Assembly (NCBI RefSeq): GCF_014352855.1
Contig: NZ_CP060697.1
Coordinates: 2,449,892-2,513,891 of the forward strand
Length of the DNA: 64,000 nucleotides
From: Sphingomonas sabuli
GTDB lineage: Bacteria; Pseudomonadota; Alphaproteobacteria; Sphingomonadales; Sphingomonadaceae
Direction of reading: 5' to 3'
Part shown: positions 18,037 through 26,636 of the stretch, piece by piece
Position numbering within the stretch: position 1 is the stretch's first letter
Layout of the letters: every line of letters begins with the position of its first letter
The notes under the pieces: generated by a model
Told to the model about the DNA's origin: nothing
What the model saw: only the letters and a program-made list of their open reading frames with translations
Databases searched by the model: none
Program-made: the position numbers and the translations under genes

Positions 18037-19359
18037 ATGCGCATTGCGATGATCGGAACCGGCTATGTCGGCCTGGTTTCCGGAGCCTGTTTCGCTGATT
18101 TCGGCCATGATGTGACTTGCGTCGACAAGGACGCGGGCAAGATCGACGCGATCAACCGCGGCGTCATGCCGATCTGGGAGCCGGGTCTGGAAGCGCTGGT
18201 CAAGGCCAATGCCGATCGCGGCCGGCTGGCGTTCACGACCGACATCAAGGACGGCGTCAAGGACGCGGAGGCGGTGTTCATCGCGGTCGGCACGCCGGCA
18301 CGGCGCGGCGACGGCCACGCGGACCTGAGCTTCGTGTTCGCCGCCGTGCGCGAACTGGCCAAGGCGCTCCAGGGTCCGGCGGTGATCGTTACCAAGTCGA
18401 CCGTCCCAGTCGGCACCGGCGACGAGATCGCGCGCATCCTGGCCGAAGAAGGCGCGCCCGAAGGCACCAGCGTCGCGTCCAACCCCGAATTCCTGCGCGA
18501 AGGCGCGGCCATCGCCGACTTCAAGCATCCGGACCGGATCGTCGTCGGCACCGACGACGACCATGCCCGCGAAGTGCTGCGCGAAATCTACCGGCCGCTG
18601 TTTCTCAACAAGGCGCCGATCCTGTTCACCGGCCGGCGCACCGCGGAACTTACCAAATATGCCGCCAATGCGTTCCTGGCGGTCAAGATCAGCTTCATCA
18701 ACGAGATCGCGGACTTGTGCGAAGCGGTCGGCGCAGACGTCCAGGAAGTCGCTCGCGGCATCGGGCTCGACAACCGCATCGGTCCGAAGTTCCTGCATCC
18801 CGGCCCGGGCTATGGCGGCAGCTGCTTCCCCAAGGATACGCTGGCGCTGCTCCAGACCGCGAACGAGGCCGGCGTTCCGCAACGGATCGTCAACACGGTG
18901 GTCAAGGTCAATGACGACCGCAAGGCGTCGATGGCGGGCCGCGTGACGTCCGCGCTGGGCGGGTCGGTCAAGGGCAAGCGGATCGGCGTGCTGGGCCTCG
19001 CCTTCAAGCCGAACACCGACGATATGCGCGATGCCGCGTCCATTCCGCTGATCCAGTCGCTGACCGAAGACGGCGCGGACGTGATCGCCTTCGATCCGGC
19101 GGCGATGGACAATGCGAAGGGCATGATCGACGGCCTTGCCTGCGCCAACGACGCGTACGCCGTGGCCAACGGTGCCGATGCGCTGGTGATCGTCACCGAA
19201 TGGGACGAATTCCGTGCGCTCGACCTCGACAAGCTGGCCGCGACCATGCGCGGCAAGGCGCTGATCGACCTGCGCAACGTCTACGATCCCGAGGAAGCGG
19301 AAAAGGCCGGCCTCGACTATCGCGGCATCGGCCGCGGACGGGCGCGCCCGGCGGCATAA
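18037..19359 (+). CDS. ugd: UDP-glucose 6-dehydrogenase
   Basis: A 440-residue NAD-dependent enzyme that oxidises UDP-glucose twice to UDP-glucuronate, a precursor for exopolysaccharide, capsule and glycosphingolipid headgroups. It begins with the Rossmann motif MIGTGYVGLVSGACFADFG. The catalytic Cys lies in GYGGSCFPKDT and the conserved Lys in ELTKYAANAFLA. FKPNTDDMRDAASI opens the C-terminal domain. A hairpin terminator follows. Its nearness to the WcbI-GSCFA gene is consistent with polysaccharide work. Confidence 0.95.
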   Translation: MRIAMIGTGYVGLVSGACFADFGHDVTCVDKDAGKIDAINRGVMPIWEPGLEALVKANADRGRLAFTTDIKDGVKDAEAVFIAVGTPARRGDGHADLSFVFAAVRELAKALQGPAVIVTKSTVPVGTGDEIARILAEEGAPEGTSVASNPEFLREGAAIADFKHPDRIVVGTDDDHAREVLREIYRPLFLNKAPILFTGRRTAELTKYAANAFLAVKISFINEIADLCEAVGADVQEVARGIGLDNRIGPKFLHPGPGYGGSCFPKDTLALLQTANEAGVPQRIVNTVVKVNDDRKASMAGRVTSALGGSVKGKRIGVLGLAFKPNTDDMRDAASIPLIQSLTEDGADVIAFDPAAMDNAKGMIDGLACANDAYAVANGADALVIVTEWDEFRALDLDKLAATMRGKALIDLRNVYDPEEAEKAGLDYRGIGRGRARPAA

Positions 19360-19363
19360 AAAA

Positions 19364-19394
19364 CGCCTCCCCGGGATGTCCGGCGAGGCGCCTT
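19364..19394. terminator. Hairpin terminator between convergent genes
   Basis: CGCCTC (19364-19369) pairs with GAGGCG (19385-19390), with an inner CCGG/CCGG pairing possible in the loop. TTTT follows on the plus strand and an A-run precedes it, so it could end ugd and also the metalloprotease gene transcribed towards it. Confidence 0.75.
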
Positions 19395-19416
19395 TTCTCT
19401 GCCGGTTGAGGCGGGA

Positions 19417-20352
19417 TCAGACCAGCACGTAGCCCTGGTCGATGACCGAACCGTAATTCGGATTGATGACGTAGCCGAGGTCGGCAAAGGACGCCGCGCT
19501 CATCTCGGTGAAGTAGTTCGTGCCTTCGTTGATGTAGCCGGTCATCAGCTCGTTATCGAAAAATTCCTCGTCCCAGTGCGACCCGGCCGTGCCCGACCCG
19601 CCGTCCTGTTCGACCGGGATGAAGCCGGTGCCGCCAAGGTCGTGGAATTCGGCGACGGCGTTGGACCCGGTGAACTGGCCATTGGTAACCAGGCCCAGGC
19701 GATCCCAGATCGATCCGAAGCCGAGGCTGTGCGCCATTTCGTGGAGCACGACGTCGGTGAAGGCCGCCAGGCCCATGTCCTGCACGTCGACGATGTCGAA
19801 CTGCATCTGCGCGGTCGCGGGAAGCGAGCTTGCCGTGCGTACCGACGTCGGGCCGGCCTGGCCGAGCACGCCGTACAGGCCGTCGATCTGGCCAAGCTCT
19901 GCAGTGATGGTGATGTCGTCGACGGTGGTCACCGTACCGCGGTTGCGGATGCTGACGTTGGGCAGGTCGCCGACGATCAGCGAAGTCAGCTGGTCCGCGG
20001 CCAGCACGAAGATGTCGTGCAGTTCCTGGGTCCAGGTGCCGTTGAAGACGATGGTGATGTTGAAGCCGGCGGTGCTGTCGGCCGGGCCGCTGGTGTACGG
20101 GCTGAAGCTCGTCCCGCCGCCCGAACCGCCGCCGCCGTTGGGGTTGCCGCCGCCGCCGCCATTGCCGCCACGGGCAGAGGCGACGTCGTTCACGGTAATG
20201 ACGTGGGTCAGGTCGACGCCGACGACGCGCGAAGTCGTTTCCGGAACCTGCACGCGAAGGTCGAGACCGCGCGCATGACCCTGGCCGAAGCCGGAGTTTC
20301 CATTGTCGCTGGCGTAGGCGTTCACTTCATTCTGAAAGCGGCCGTAAGGCAT
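19417..20352 (-). CDS. Leishmanolysin-like (M8) zinc metalloprotease
   Basis: About 311 residues. The catalytic helix VLHEMAHSLGFGSIWDRLG has the HExxHxxGF pattern of M8 metzincins. A distal His in GSHWDEEFF could be the third zinc ligand, and ELMTGY looks like the Met-turn. A glycine-rich linker (about residues 63-82) separates an N-terminal part from the protease domain. There is no classical signal peptide despite the extracellular look, so export by another route or an unseen start is possible. I prefer the ATG at 20352 (GGGGAG ten bases upstream) over 20370. Confidence 0.75.
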   Translation of the reverse strand: MPYGRFQNEVNAYASDNGNSGFGQGHARGLDLRVQVPETTSRVVGVDLTHVITVNDVASARGGNGGGGGNPNGGGGSGGGTSFSPYTSGPADSTAGFNITIVFNGTWTQELHDIFVLAADQLTSLIVGDLPNVSIRNRGTVTTVDDITITAELGQIDGLYGVLGQAGPTSVRTASSLPATAQMQFDIVDVQDMGLAAFTDVVLHEMAHSLGFGSIWDRLGLVTNGQFTGSNAVAEFHDLGGTGFIPVEQDGGSGTAGSHWDEEFFDNELMTGYINEGTNYFTEMSAASFADLGYVINPNYGSVIDQGYVLV

Positions 20353-20406
20353 GGCAAATAAGCTCCCCATTCTCTCGTGGCCGGCCCCGTACCGGCGCGA
20401 ATCGGG

Positions 20407-20430
20407 GAAGCTTAACGGCTGTTAAGCTTC
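20407..20430. promoter_or_regulatory. Perfect 10-bp inverted repeat in a divergent promoter region
   Basis: GAAGCTTAAC (20407-20416) and GTTAAGCTTC (20421-20430) form a perfect inverted repeat around GGCT, between the divergent metalloprotease and WcbI-GSCFA genes. Three more TTAA words follow within about 50 bases. The symmetry suggests an operator or RNA hairpin. A CtrA full site needs TTAA-N7-TTAA, and here the spacing is six, so CtrA is only a weak guess. Confidence 0.5.
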
Positions 20431-20545
20431 GCGCAAGCTATTGATTTCATTAAGCGCAACTCAGTTAAGCAGGGTTAGTGAACGCACGCTTTGCGAGGGC
20501 GAGGAGTCGAGCTAAGTCTACCGCTCGTCAGTCGCTGGAGGCCGT

Positions 20546-22552
20546 GTGGAAGGCTCCGTTGTCGGGATCGGCAATTGCCAGGTCGAAGTGATGATCCGCA
20601 TTGCAGGGGACGCTCTCGGGCTGACTCCGCGTTTCATCCATTCGAACCGCTTCCGTGCCGACAAGGCGTTCGCGTCCGAGGTCATTTCCGATGCCCAGCT
20701 TGTCTTTGCCAATTACGGGCAGTTGCATGCCGAGGTGACGCAATTCATCCGCGATGAACTCGGCCGCAGCGTGCCTGTCCTGCCCGCGCCGAAATTCTAT
20801 TTCATCGGCTTCCATCCCGACGTGGTGTTGCCCTCGTCCGTCGAGGGGGAGCGGCGCACCCTGCCGCTGGGCAACACCAATTCGGCAATCCTCCTCGCCG
20901 CCTTTCGCCAGGGCCTGTCGGTCGGCGAAGCAGTGACCTTGTTCAAGGACGAGGTGTTCGAAGCGCTCGGCTATTACGATGCCTATCCGCTGGCGGTCAG
21001 AATGCTGGTCAAGCAATGCCTGCGGTGCGGGATCGACGTTCGGCGTTTCCTGCCCAGATGGCTGAACAAGGGGCCGTTCGTTTACGTGCCTCTCCATCCC
21101 CGCGCTGACGTTCTGCGCGACGTCACGGTCTTGCTATTGCAGTCCGTCGACTTGCTGGGCGCCGGCGCGAAGGTCGATCCGGGCGAAGACATGTTCGCCC
21201 GCAACGTCATCTGGCCGATCTATCCGGAGATCGGCGATCGTCTTGGACTGCCCGGCAATTACGTATTCATGCCGAAGAACACCGCGTTGAAAGCCGAAGC
21301 GCGCTTCGATCCGATGGACCTGCAGACCTTCACGGAGCGGACGTTTGCGATCTACGCGGCCGAGCCGCCGGACTATACCTGCTTTTCGCGCCACGACGAT
21401 CCCAACTTCCACAATTTGCGCCGCTTCCTGCGATCGCGCGCGCGCGGCAGCGGCAGGGGCAACGACAATCCGTATCGCGGACTGCCCGTTACCAGCTGGT
21501 GGGCCAAGGCGGTCGCCGCGCCGGCGATGCAGGCGGTCGACCCGGTGGTGGGCGCCAAGTTCACGATCGGCCGTACCGAAAAGGTCGCGACGGCCGGCAG
21601 CTGCTTTGCCCAGCACATCGCCCAACGCCTGACCGCAGCCGGGCTCAACTACCTTGTGACCGAACAGGCGCCGCCAGAGTGCGCCGATCCCGCGAGCGAG
21701 GATTACGGGCTGTTCACCGCCCGCTTCGGCAATATCTACACCGTGCGCCAGCTGCTTCAGCTCGCCCACCGGGCCTATGGCGCCTTCGTACCCGAAACGC
21801 AGCTATGGCCAGTCGGCGACGACGGCTTCGTCGATCCCTTCCGCCCGCGCATCGGCGCGGCGCCCTTTGCCACGCGAGACGCGCTCGAACGATCGCGGGA
21901 CGTGCATTTCGCCGCAGTGCGGGAGATGTTCGAGACCGCGGACGTCTTCATCTTCACCCTTGGCCTGACCGAGGCCTGGCAGGCCGCCGCCGATGGTGCG
22001 GAGGTTCCGCTGGCGCCGGGCGTGGTCGGCGCGGACGTGCCGCAAGGCGCCTATGTCCCGGTCAACCACAAGGTGGCGGACGTCATCGCCGACCTGCATG
22101 AGCTGATCGCGCTGTTCCGCCAGCACAACGCCGCGGCGCGCATCGTCCTGACCGTCTCGCCGGTCCCCCTGATCGCGACATTCGAGGCAGAACACGTGTT
22201 GACGGCGACGACCTACAGCAAGTCGGTCCTGCGCGCGGCGGCGGGCGAAGTGGCGTCCCATTACGACCATGTCGACTATTTCCCCTCGTTCGAGATCGTC
22301 ACCGGCAGCTTCACGCGCGGGCGGTATTTCGACACCGACCTGCGAACGGTGAAAGCGGCCGGCGTCGACCATGTGATGGGGCGTTTCCTCCATCATTATT
22401 ACGGTATGGGCGGCACCGAATTGCCCGCGGCTAGCGATTCTTCCAGACGCCTAGTGGCAGAGACGCAAGCTGGCATGAACGTGGTGTGTGACGAGGAAGA
22501 GATCGCCGCCCGATCCGTGGACCGACCGCCCGCGAGCCCCTTGGCTTCCTGA
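20546..22552 (+). CDS. WcbI-like / GSCFA two-domain protein (probable polysaccharide modification)
   Basis: A 668-residue cytosolic-looking fusion. The N-terminal half begins VVGIGNCQVEVM; the GNCQ motif (residues 9-12) is the hallmark of WcbI, a CoA-binding putative acyltransferase of capsule biosynthesis. The C-terminal half is a GSCFA domain, an SGNH-like family: GSCFA at residues 351-355, then DVFIFTLGLTEAW, LTVSPVPL and DYFPSFEIVTG. The start is GTG at 20546 with GGAG five bases upstream. It is monocistronic. A second GSCFA protein lies at 31954. The two-domain build suggests combined acyl transfer and esterase-type chemistry on a surface glycan; this is inference. Confidence 0.85.
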   Translation: MEGSVVGIGNCQVEVMIRIAGDALGLTPRFIHSNRFRADKAFASEVISDAQLVFANYGQLHAEVTQFIRDELGRSVPVLPAPKFYFIGFHPDVVLPSSVEGERRTLPLGNTNSAILLAAFRQGLSVGEAVTLFKDEVFEALGYYDAYPLAVRMLVKQCLRCGIDVRRFLPRWLNKGPFVYVPLHPRADVLRDVTVLLLQSVDLLGAGAKVDPGEDMFARNVIWPIYPEIGDRLGLPGNYVFMPKNTALKAEARFDPMDLQTFTERTFAIYAAEPPDYTCFSRHDDPNFHNLRRFLRSRARGSGRGNDNPYRGLPVTSWWAKAVAAPAMQAVDPVVGAKFTIGRTEKVATAGSCFAQHIAQRLTAAGLNYLVTEQAPPECADPASEDYGLFTARFGNIYTVRQLLQLAHRAYGAFVPETQLWPVGDDGFVDPFRPRIGAAPFATRDALERSRDVHFAAVREMFETADVFIFTLGLTEAWQAAADGAEVPLAPGVVGADVPQGAYVPVNHKVADVIADLHELIALFRQHNAAARIVLTVSPVPLIATFEAEHVLTATTYSKSVLRAAAGEVASHYDHVDYFPSFEIVTGSFTRGRYFDTDLRTVKAAGVDHVMGRFLHHYYGMGGTELPAASDSSRRLVAETQAGMNVVCDEEEIAARSVDRPPASPLAS

Positions 22553-22667
22553 CGATTTGATCGGCGGTCCGGGCAAGCCGATATGCAGCGCGACCGATGA
22601 GGTTTGCGTTTAACGCGATTTTTACGGCGTCCGTGGCAGGCAGTGCTCACGTTGTGGGGAGTCTGCC

Positions 22668-23051
22668 GTGGCCAGGATCATCATTGCCGACGATGACGAG
22701 CTGGTGGTGGACATCGTCCGTGCCGCGCTTGAGGCGCGCGGCCATATCGTTGGGGCGCTGCCCGACGGCGTTGCGGTTCAGGCGGTGCTACAATCGAAGC
22801 GCCCGGACCTGCTTATCCTCGACTGCAACATGCCGGAAAAAGGTGGCATCACGGCCCTTCGCGAGGTGCGCGCCGCGGCGGGCAGCTACGACATTCCGGT
22901 ACTGATGCTGACGGCCCGCACGGCCAAGTCGGACGAATGGCTAGCCTATCAATCCGGCGCCGACGATTTCCTGCGCAAGCCGTTCGATGCCGACCAGCTG
23001 GTGGCCCGCGCCGAAGCCCTGCTTGGGGACAGTCGACGCCTGCGGGCCTGA
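22668..23051 (+). CDS. Single-domain response regulator
   Basis: A 127-residue CheY-like receiver without output domain. Acidic pocket D8-D10, phospho-acceptor Asp52 (LILDCNMP), Thr82 and Lys104 (FLRKPFD) are all present. It starts with GTG preceded by GGGGAG (22656-22661). It lies near, but in opposite direction to, the three-gene kinase operon at 23.6-26.6 kb, so it may serve as a phosphate sink or shuttle for it. That link is inference. Confidence 0.88.
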   Translation: MARIIIADDDELVVDIVRAALEARGHIVGALPDGVAVQAVLQSKRPDLLILDCNMPEKGGITALREVRAAAGSYDIPVLMLTARTAKSDEWLAYQSGADDFLRKPFDADQLVARAEALLGDSRRLRA

Positions 23052-23060
23052 CGTCCGCGC

Positions 23061-23501
23061 CTATGGCGCCTTTTGCCAGCTCGCCACGGTATAGCCGCGC
23101 TCCTGCAGGCAACCTTCCATTGCCAGCTTGATCGCCTTTTCCTTCTTGGCGCGCTTGGCCCGCGACATGCCCCACGCACCGCCGAGGACGGCAAAGGGCA
23201 GCAGGACGATGGTCGCGCTTGCGGCTGCAAGACCGGCATAGCCGCCCACCGCCGCGGCGGCGGTTCCGCCGGCGGCAACGGTCGCAGCCCCCGCCGCCGC
23301 GCCGGCGCCCGCGGACGCCATGCGGCCGGTTGAGTCCAGCTTTCCGGCGACCAGCAGTTGCTGACATTCAAGATAGGCGGCGTCGAACCCGGCGCGGTCG
23401 GCGCTGGCATAGCCAAGCACCGGCGTGAATTCGCGCGGCCGCGAGGAGCAGCCGGACACGGCAACCGCCGCCGCCGCGATAGCAAGAACCATGCGCTTCA
23501 T
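23061..23501 (-). CDS. Glycine-zipper lipoprotein
   Basis: A 146-residue probable lipoprotein: signal peptide with lipobox VSGC (Cys18), then a region with CQQLL and a long Ala/Gly-rich hydrophobic stretch (GAGAAAGAATVAAGGTAA and onward to GGAWGMS) that looks like a glycine-zipper membrane segment. A basic KRAKKEK stretch and CLQERGY end the protein. Function unknown; an outer-membrane or envelope role is likely. It is convergent with the response regulator gene. Confidence 0.75.
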   Translation of the reverse strand: MKRMVLAIAAAAVAVSGCSSRPREFTPVLGYASADRAGFDAAYLECQQLLVAGKLDSTGRMASAGAGAAAGAATVAAGGTAAAAVGGYAGLAAASATIVLLPFAVLGGAWGMSRAKRAKKEKAIKLAMEGCLQERGYTVASWQKAP

Positions 23502-23638
23502 CGGCGCCCCTCCATATGACGAGCCCCATCTCGCCGGGCGGAAAGCTCGACCGGCGGAACGTTCAAGTCAACCAACGAGGTTTGAGCGGCCGTTGCGCCT
23601 TGGGCAACAGCAGCCCCGCGCAGTTTCTACCCCCTGCC

Positions 23639-24673
23639 TCAGCTGAGCTTGATCACCAGACGCTGGGCCGTGCCGCTGTCCGTGGGCAGGGTTTCGACCT
23701 TGCTTTTCAGACCGCGCGCCATCGCGCCGACGATGCGCGTGCCAAGCCCGGTGCCGGCGGGCGCCTGCGCATTGCCAAGGCCGACCCCGTCGTCGGCGAC
23801 GGTCAGCGCGGCGCTGTCTTCCCCGACCCGTTCGAGCGTCACCGTGATGGTGCCGCCCTGGTCCGGCGCGAACGCATATTTGGTGGCGTTGCTGACCAGT
23901 TCGTTGACGATCACGCCGACGGAGATGGCGACGTCGGTCGGCACCTCGATCGATTCTCCGGAAACGTCGAGGCGGACCCGCTCCTTCAACTGCGGCAGGC
24001 TGTCGCGCAGGTCTCCGGCTAGGTTGCGCAGATAGTCGTGCAGGTCGACGGTGGCGAGGTCGCTGCCGGTGTACAGCCGCTGGTGGACGTTGCTGATGGC
24101 GCGGATACGGTTCTGGATATCGTCGAGCGCGCCGCGCACTTCGGCATCGCCGGTCTGGTTGGCCTGCATGGCAACGAAGCCGAGCACCATCTGCAGGCTG
24201 TTGGACACGCGGTGATGGACTTCGCGGACCATCATCTCGAGATGCTCGTTGGCGACGCGCAATTGCGCCTCGGCGCTGCGCTTGTCGCGTTCCAGCTTGT
24301 CGCGCGTCAGCGCCTGGCGGAAACGGCCGGCGAGCAGATCGAAGAAGCTTTCGCCGACCGTCTTGACGACGAAGTCGAGCGCACCGCCATGGATCGCCTC
24401 GACCGCGGTCGAGGTGTCGTCGTTGCCGGTGACGAACACGACCGGCGGATGGTCTTCCCTGGCGACGATCTCCGCGAGCATTTCGCGGCCGCTTTTGCCC
24501 GGCATGTGATTGTCGACGGCGACCAGGTCGAACTGGCCCGCTTCGAGCAGCCGAGTGCCCTCGTCGGCGCTGGCCGCGGTGGTCACGGCAAAGCCCCGGC
24601 GTCCCATCGCCCGCTCGATCAGCCGGCGAAGCCCGTCGTCGTCGTCGACGTAAAGGATTCGCGGCTCGCTTAT
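23639..24673 (-). CDS. Receiver-HisKA_2 hybrid sensor kinase with rare start
   Basis: About 344 residues: an N-terminal receiver (RILYVDDDDGL, phospho-acceptor in LVAVDNHMPG, Lys in FVVKTVG), a short coiled-coil linker, then a HisKA_2/HWE-type kinase core with the phospho-His box EVHHRVSNSLQMVLG, N-box VNELVSNATKYAF and G-box. The first ATG (24607) would cut off the receiver's acidic cluster. Only codon ATA at 24673 precedes it in frame, and it overlaps the upstream stop as ATAA. It is the third gene of a kinase-receiver-kinase operon. Confidence 0.8.
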   Translation of the reverse strand: MSEPRILYVDDDDGLRRLIERAMGRRGFAVTTAASADEGTRLLEAGQFDLVAVDNHMPGKSGREMLAEIVAREDHPPVVFVTGNDDTSTAVEAIHGGALDFVVKTVGESFFDLLAGRFRQALTRDKLERDKRSAEAQLRVANEHLEMMVREVHHRVSNSLQMVLGFVAMQANQTGDAEVRGALDDIQNRIRAISNVHQRLYTGSDLATVDLHDYLRNLAGDLRDSLPQLKERVRLDVSGESIEVPTDVAISVGVIVNELVSNATKYAFAPDQGGTITVTLERVGEDSAALTVADDGVGLGNAQAPAGTGLGTRIVGAMARGLKSKVETLPTDSGTAQRLVIKLS

Positions 24674-25113
24674 TGGGGGTCGACCTCTGGGACCTGGATC
24701 ACCGCCAGGAACAGGCCGAGCTGCCGGATGGCGTCGGCAAAGCTTTCGTAATTCACCGGCTTGGTGATGTAGACGTTGCAGCCGAGGTCGTAGCAGCGCT
24801 GGATTTCGACCTTGTCGTCGGTGGTGGTGAGGACCACGACCGGGGTGCGGTGAAGGCGCTCGTCCTGCTTGATCTTCTCGAGGATCGAAGTGCCGCTCAT
24901 GTCCGGCAGGTTGAGGTCGAGGAGGACCATCGCCGGGCCGTTGAGCGCCGGGCCTTCGGGCGAGTTGAACAGATAGTCGAGCGCCGTCGTGCCATCGGTG
25001 AAATGGCGGATATCGTTGGAAATGCCGGCGCGGCGGATGTTCTTTTCGATCAGGCGCGCATGCCCCTCATCGTCTTCGATCATGATGATTCCGACCGATT
25101 CCGTCTTGCTCAT
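24670..25113 (-). CDS. CheY/Rcp1-like response regulator
   Basis: A 147-residue single receiver domain resembling phytochrome-partner regulators (Rcp1 type): acidic residues E13-D15, phospho-acceptor Asp66 in LLDLNLPDMSG, Thr near VVVLTTTDD and Lys118 in YITKPVNYE. It overlaps the kinase gene on its upstream side by four bases (ATGA) and the hybrid kinase downstream by ATAA, so it should be made in step with both. Confidence 0.92.
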   Translation of the reverse strand: MSKTESVGIIMIEDDEGHARLIEKNIRRAGISNDIRHFTDGTTALDYLFNSPEGPALNGPAMVLLDLNLPDMSGTSILEKIKQDERLHRTPVVVLTTTDDKVEIQRCYDLGCNVYITKPVNYESFADAIRQLGLFLAVIQVPEVDPQ

Positions 25114-26636
25114 GCCACCGTTTCCCTCGAGATGAATTTGTCCGGAAGCGACAGGGTGAACGTCGATCCCTCGCCAACTTCGGATTGCATCGTGATCGTC
25201 CCGCCAAGGCGATAAGCCAAGGCACGGACATTTGCCAAGCCGATGCCTTCGCCCGGCTGGTCCTGAGTCCCGGCGCGGCGGAACAGTTCGAAAATCCGTT
25301 CCTGGTCGGCCGGGGCCACGCCGCGCCCGTTATCGACGACGTCGATATCCACCATCCGCCCATGGCGGCGGCCGCGCACCGTCACTTCCCCGGGCCGGCC
25401 GGGCTGAAGATATTTGAGCGCGTTTTCGACCAGGTTGGACAGGATCTGCTCGATCGCGATCCGGTCGCTTTCCAGCGGCGGCAGGGACTCCACGGCGACC
25501 GTCGCGCCGGCATCTTCCGCGCGCTGGTGGAGCGAGGCGACGACGCCGTCGGCCAGCGCGTCCATGTCGAGCCGCTCAGGCGTCAGCTGGCGCCGGCCTT
25601 GGCGCGACAGTTCGAGGATCGAGTTGATCAGCCGGTCCATCTTCTCCGTCGACTTGCGGATGAAGTCGAGCGCCTCGGGCAGGTCCTCGTCGGCCGCCCG
25701 CCAGACGGTCTCATCGCGCAGTTCCGGCCGGTCGGCGAATAGCTTTTCGAGGAACGCGCGGATGTCCTTGCGCGACTGGTCGAGCTCGGACGTGAAGCCG
25801 AGCACGTTGACCAGCGGCGAACGCAAATCGTGGCTGACGATATAAGCGAAGCGCTGGATTTCCTGGTTGGCGCGGATGAGTTCGGCGGTGCGGCGCTCGA
25901 CCGCTTCCTCAAGCCCCTCGTTGGCGACCCGCAGCCGAGCCTGCGCGCGCGTCAGGTCGCGGTTGAAGCGCAGGACGAGCAGCACCGCGGCGAGCAGGAC
26001 GGCCACAAGCAGCGCCAGCGCGATGCCGCTGACGGTGTACAGCTGGACCAGGGAATCGAGCTGGTTGCGGTTGCGCTGGGACAGCAGGTGCGTTTCGGCG
26101 TCGACCATTTCCGTGGCGATGCGGCGCACGGTCCGCACGATGATGACGCCGCGCTCGGCATTGAAGTCCGCCGTGGTCACGTCGAGCGTTGCCTGCCGGG
26201 GGTCGGCGAACATCGCATTGATCAGCGCCTCGCGCTCGGCCCGCAGGCGCAGGATCGCTTCCAGACGGCGCAGCTGCGCGGGATTGTCGCTGATCAGGCC
26301 GCGCAGCCGCGTGGCTTCGGTATCGAAGCCGGTCGCAGCGCGCTGGACGGTTGCGGAAAACGCCGGGTCGGGCTGGATAAGGAAGCCGCGGCGGCCGGTT
26401 TCGATCCGTTCATTCAGCGCCGACAGGCGGTTGATCGACGCCTGCACCTCCAGCGTATGTTCGACCGCGTCGGTATCGTCGGTGATGCTTTGCAGGGTCA
26501 GCGCCGCGAAGACGACGGCAATGACCAGCATGACCGCGCCGACCGCCAGCAACAGACCGACCGTGCGGCGGCCGCTCCCTTCCCGGCGATCGTCCGCGAC
26601 CGGCCCGGCTGGATCAGGCGTCGACTGAAGCTTCAT
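25110..26636 (-). CDS. CHASE3-type membrane sensor histidine kinase
   Basis: A 508-residue kinase. One membrane helix near residues 24-50 and a second near 200-225 flank a periplasmic all-helical CHASE3-like sensor (RIETGRRGFLIQPD). A coiled-coil linker leads to HisKA with AYIVSHDLRSPLVNVLGFT (phospho-His) and an HATPase with NLVENALKYL, DNGRGV and GEGIGLANV. It is similar in build to kinases that pair with Rcp1-like receivers, the gene that follows. It overlaps parE by 23 bases. Ligand unknown. Confidence 0.92.
   Translation of the reverse strand: MKLQSTPDPAGPVADDRREGSGRRTVGLLLAVGAVMLVIAVVFAALTLQSITDDTDAVEHTLEVQASINRLSALNERIETGRRGFLIQPDPAFSATVQRAATGFDTEATRLRGLISDNPAQLRRLEAILRLRAEREALINAMFADPRQATLDVTTADFNAERGVIIVRTVRRIATEMVDAETHLLSQRNRNQLDSLVQLYTVSGIALALLVAVLLAAVLLVLRFNRDLTRAQARLRVANEGLEEAVERRTAELIRANQEIQRFAYIVSHDLRSPLVNVLGFTSELDQSRKDIRAFLEKLFADRPELRDETVWRAADEDLPEALDFIRKSTEKMDRLINSILELSRQGRRQLTPERLDMDALADGVVASLHQRAEDAGATVAVESLPPLESDRIAIEQILSNLVENALKYLQPGRPGEVTVRGRRHGRMVDIDVVDNGRGVAPADQERIFELFRRAGTQDQPGEGIGLANVRALAYRLGGTITMQSEVGEGSTFTLSLPDKFISRETVA

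Noticed and set aside
20407..20430. A CtrA full site between the metalloprotease and WcbI-GSCFA genes
   Set aside because: The two TTAA words are six bases apart, not seven, and they are part of a longer perfect inverted repeat, which suits another factor better.
23557..23590. An EcfG-type promoter (GGAAC then a GTT-like -10)
   Set aside because: The -10 spacing does not fit well, and no plus-strand gene follows within several kilobases.
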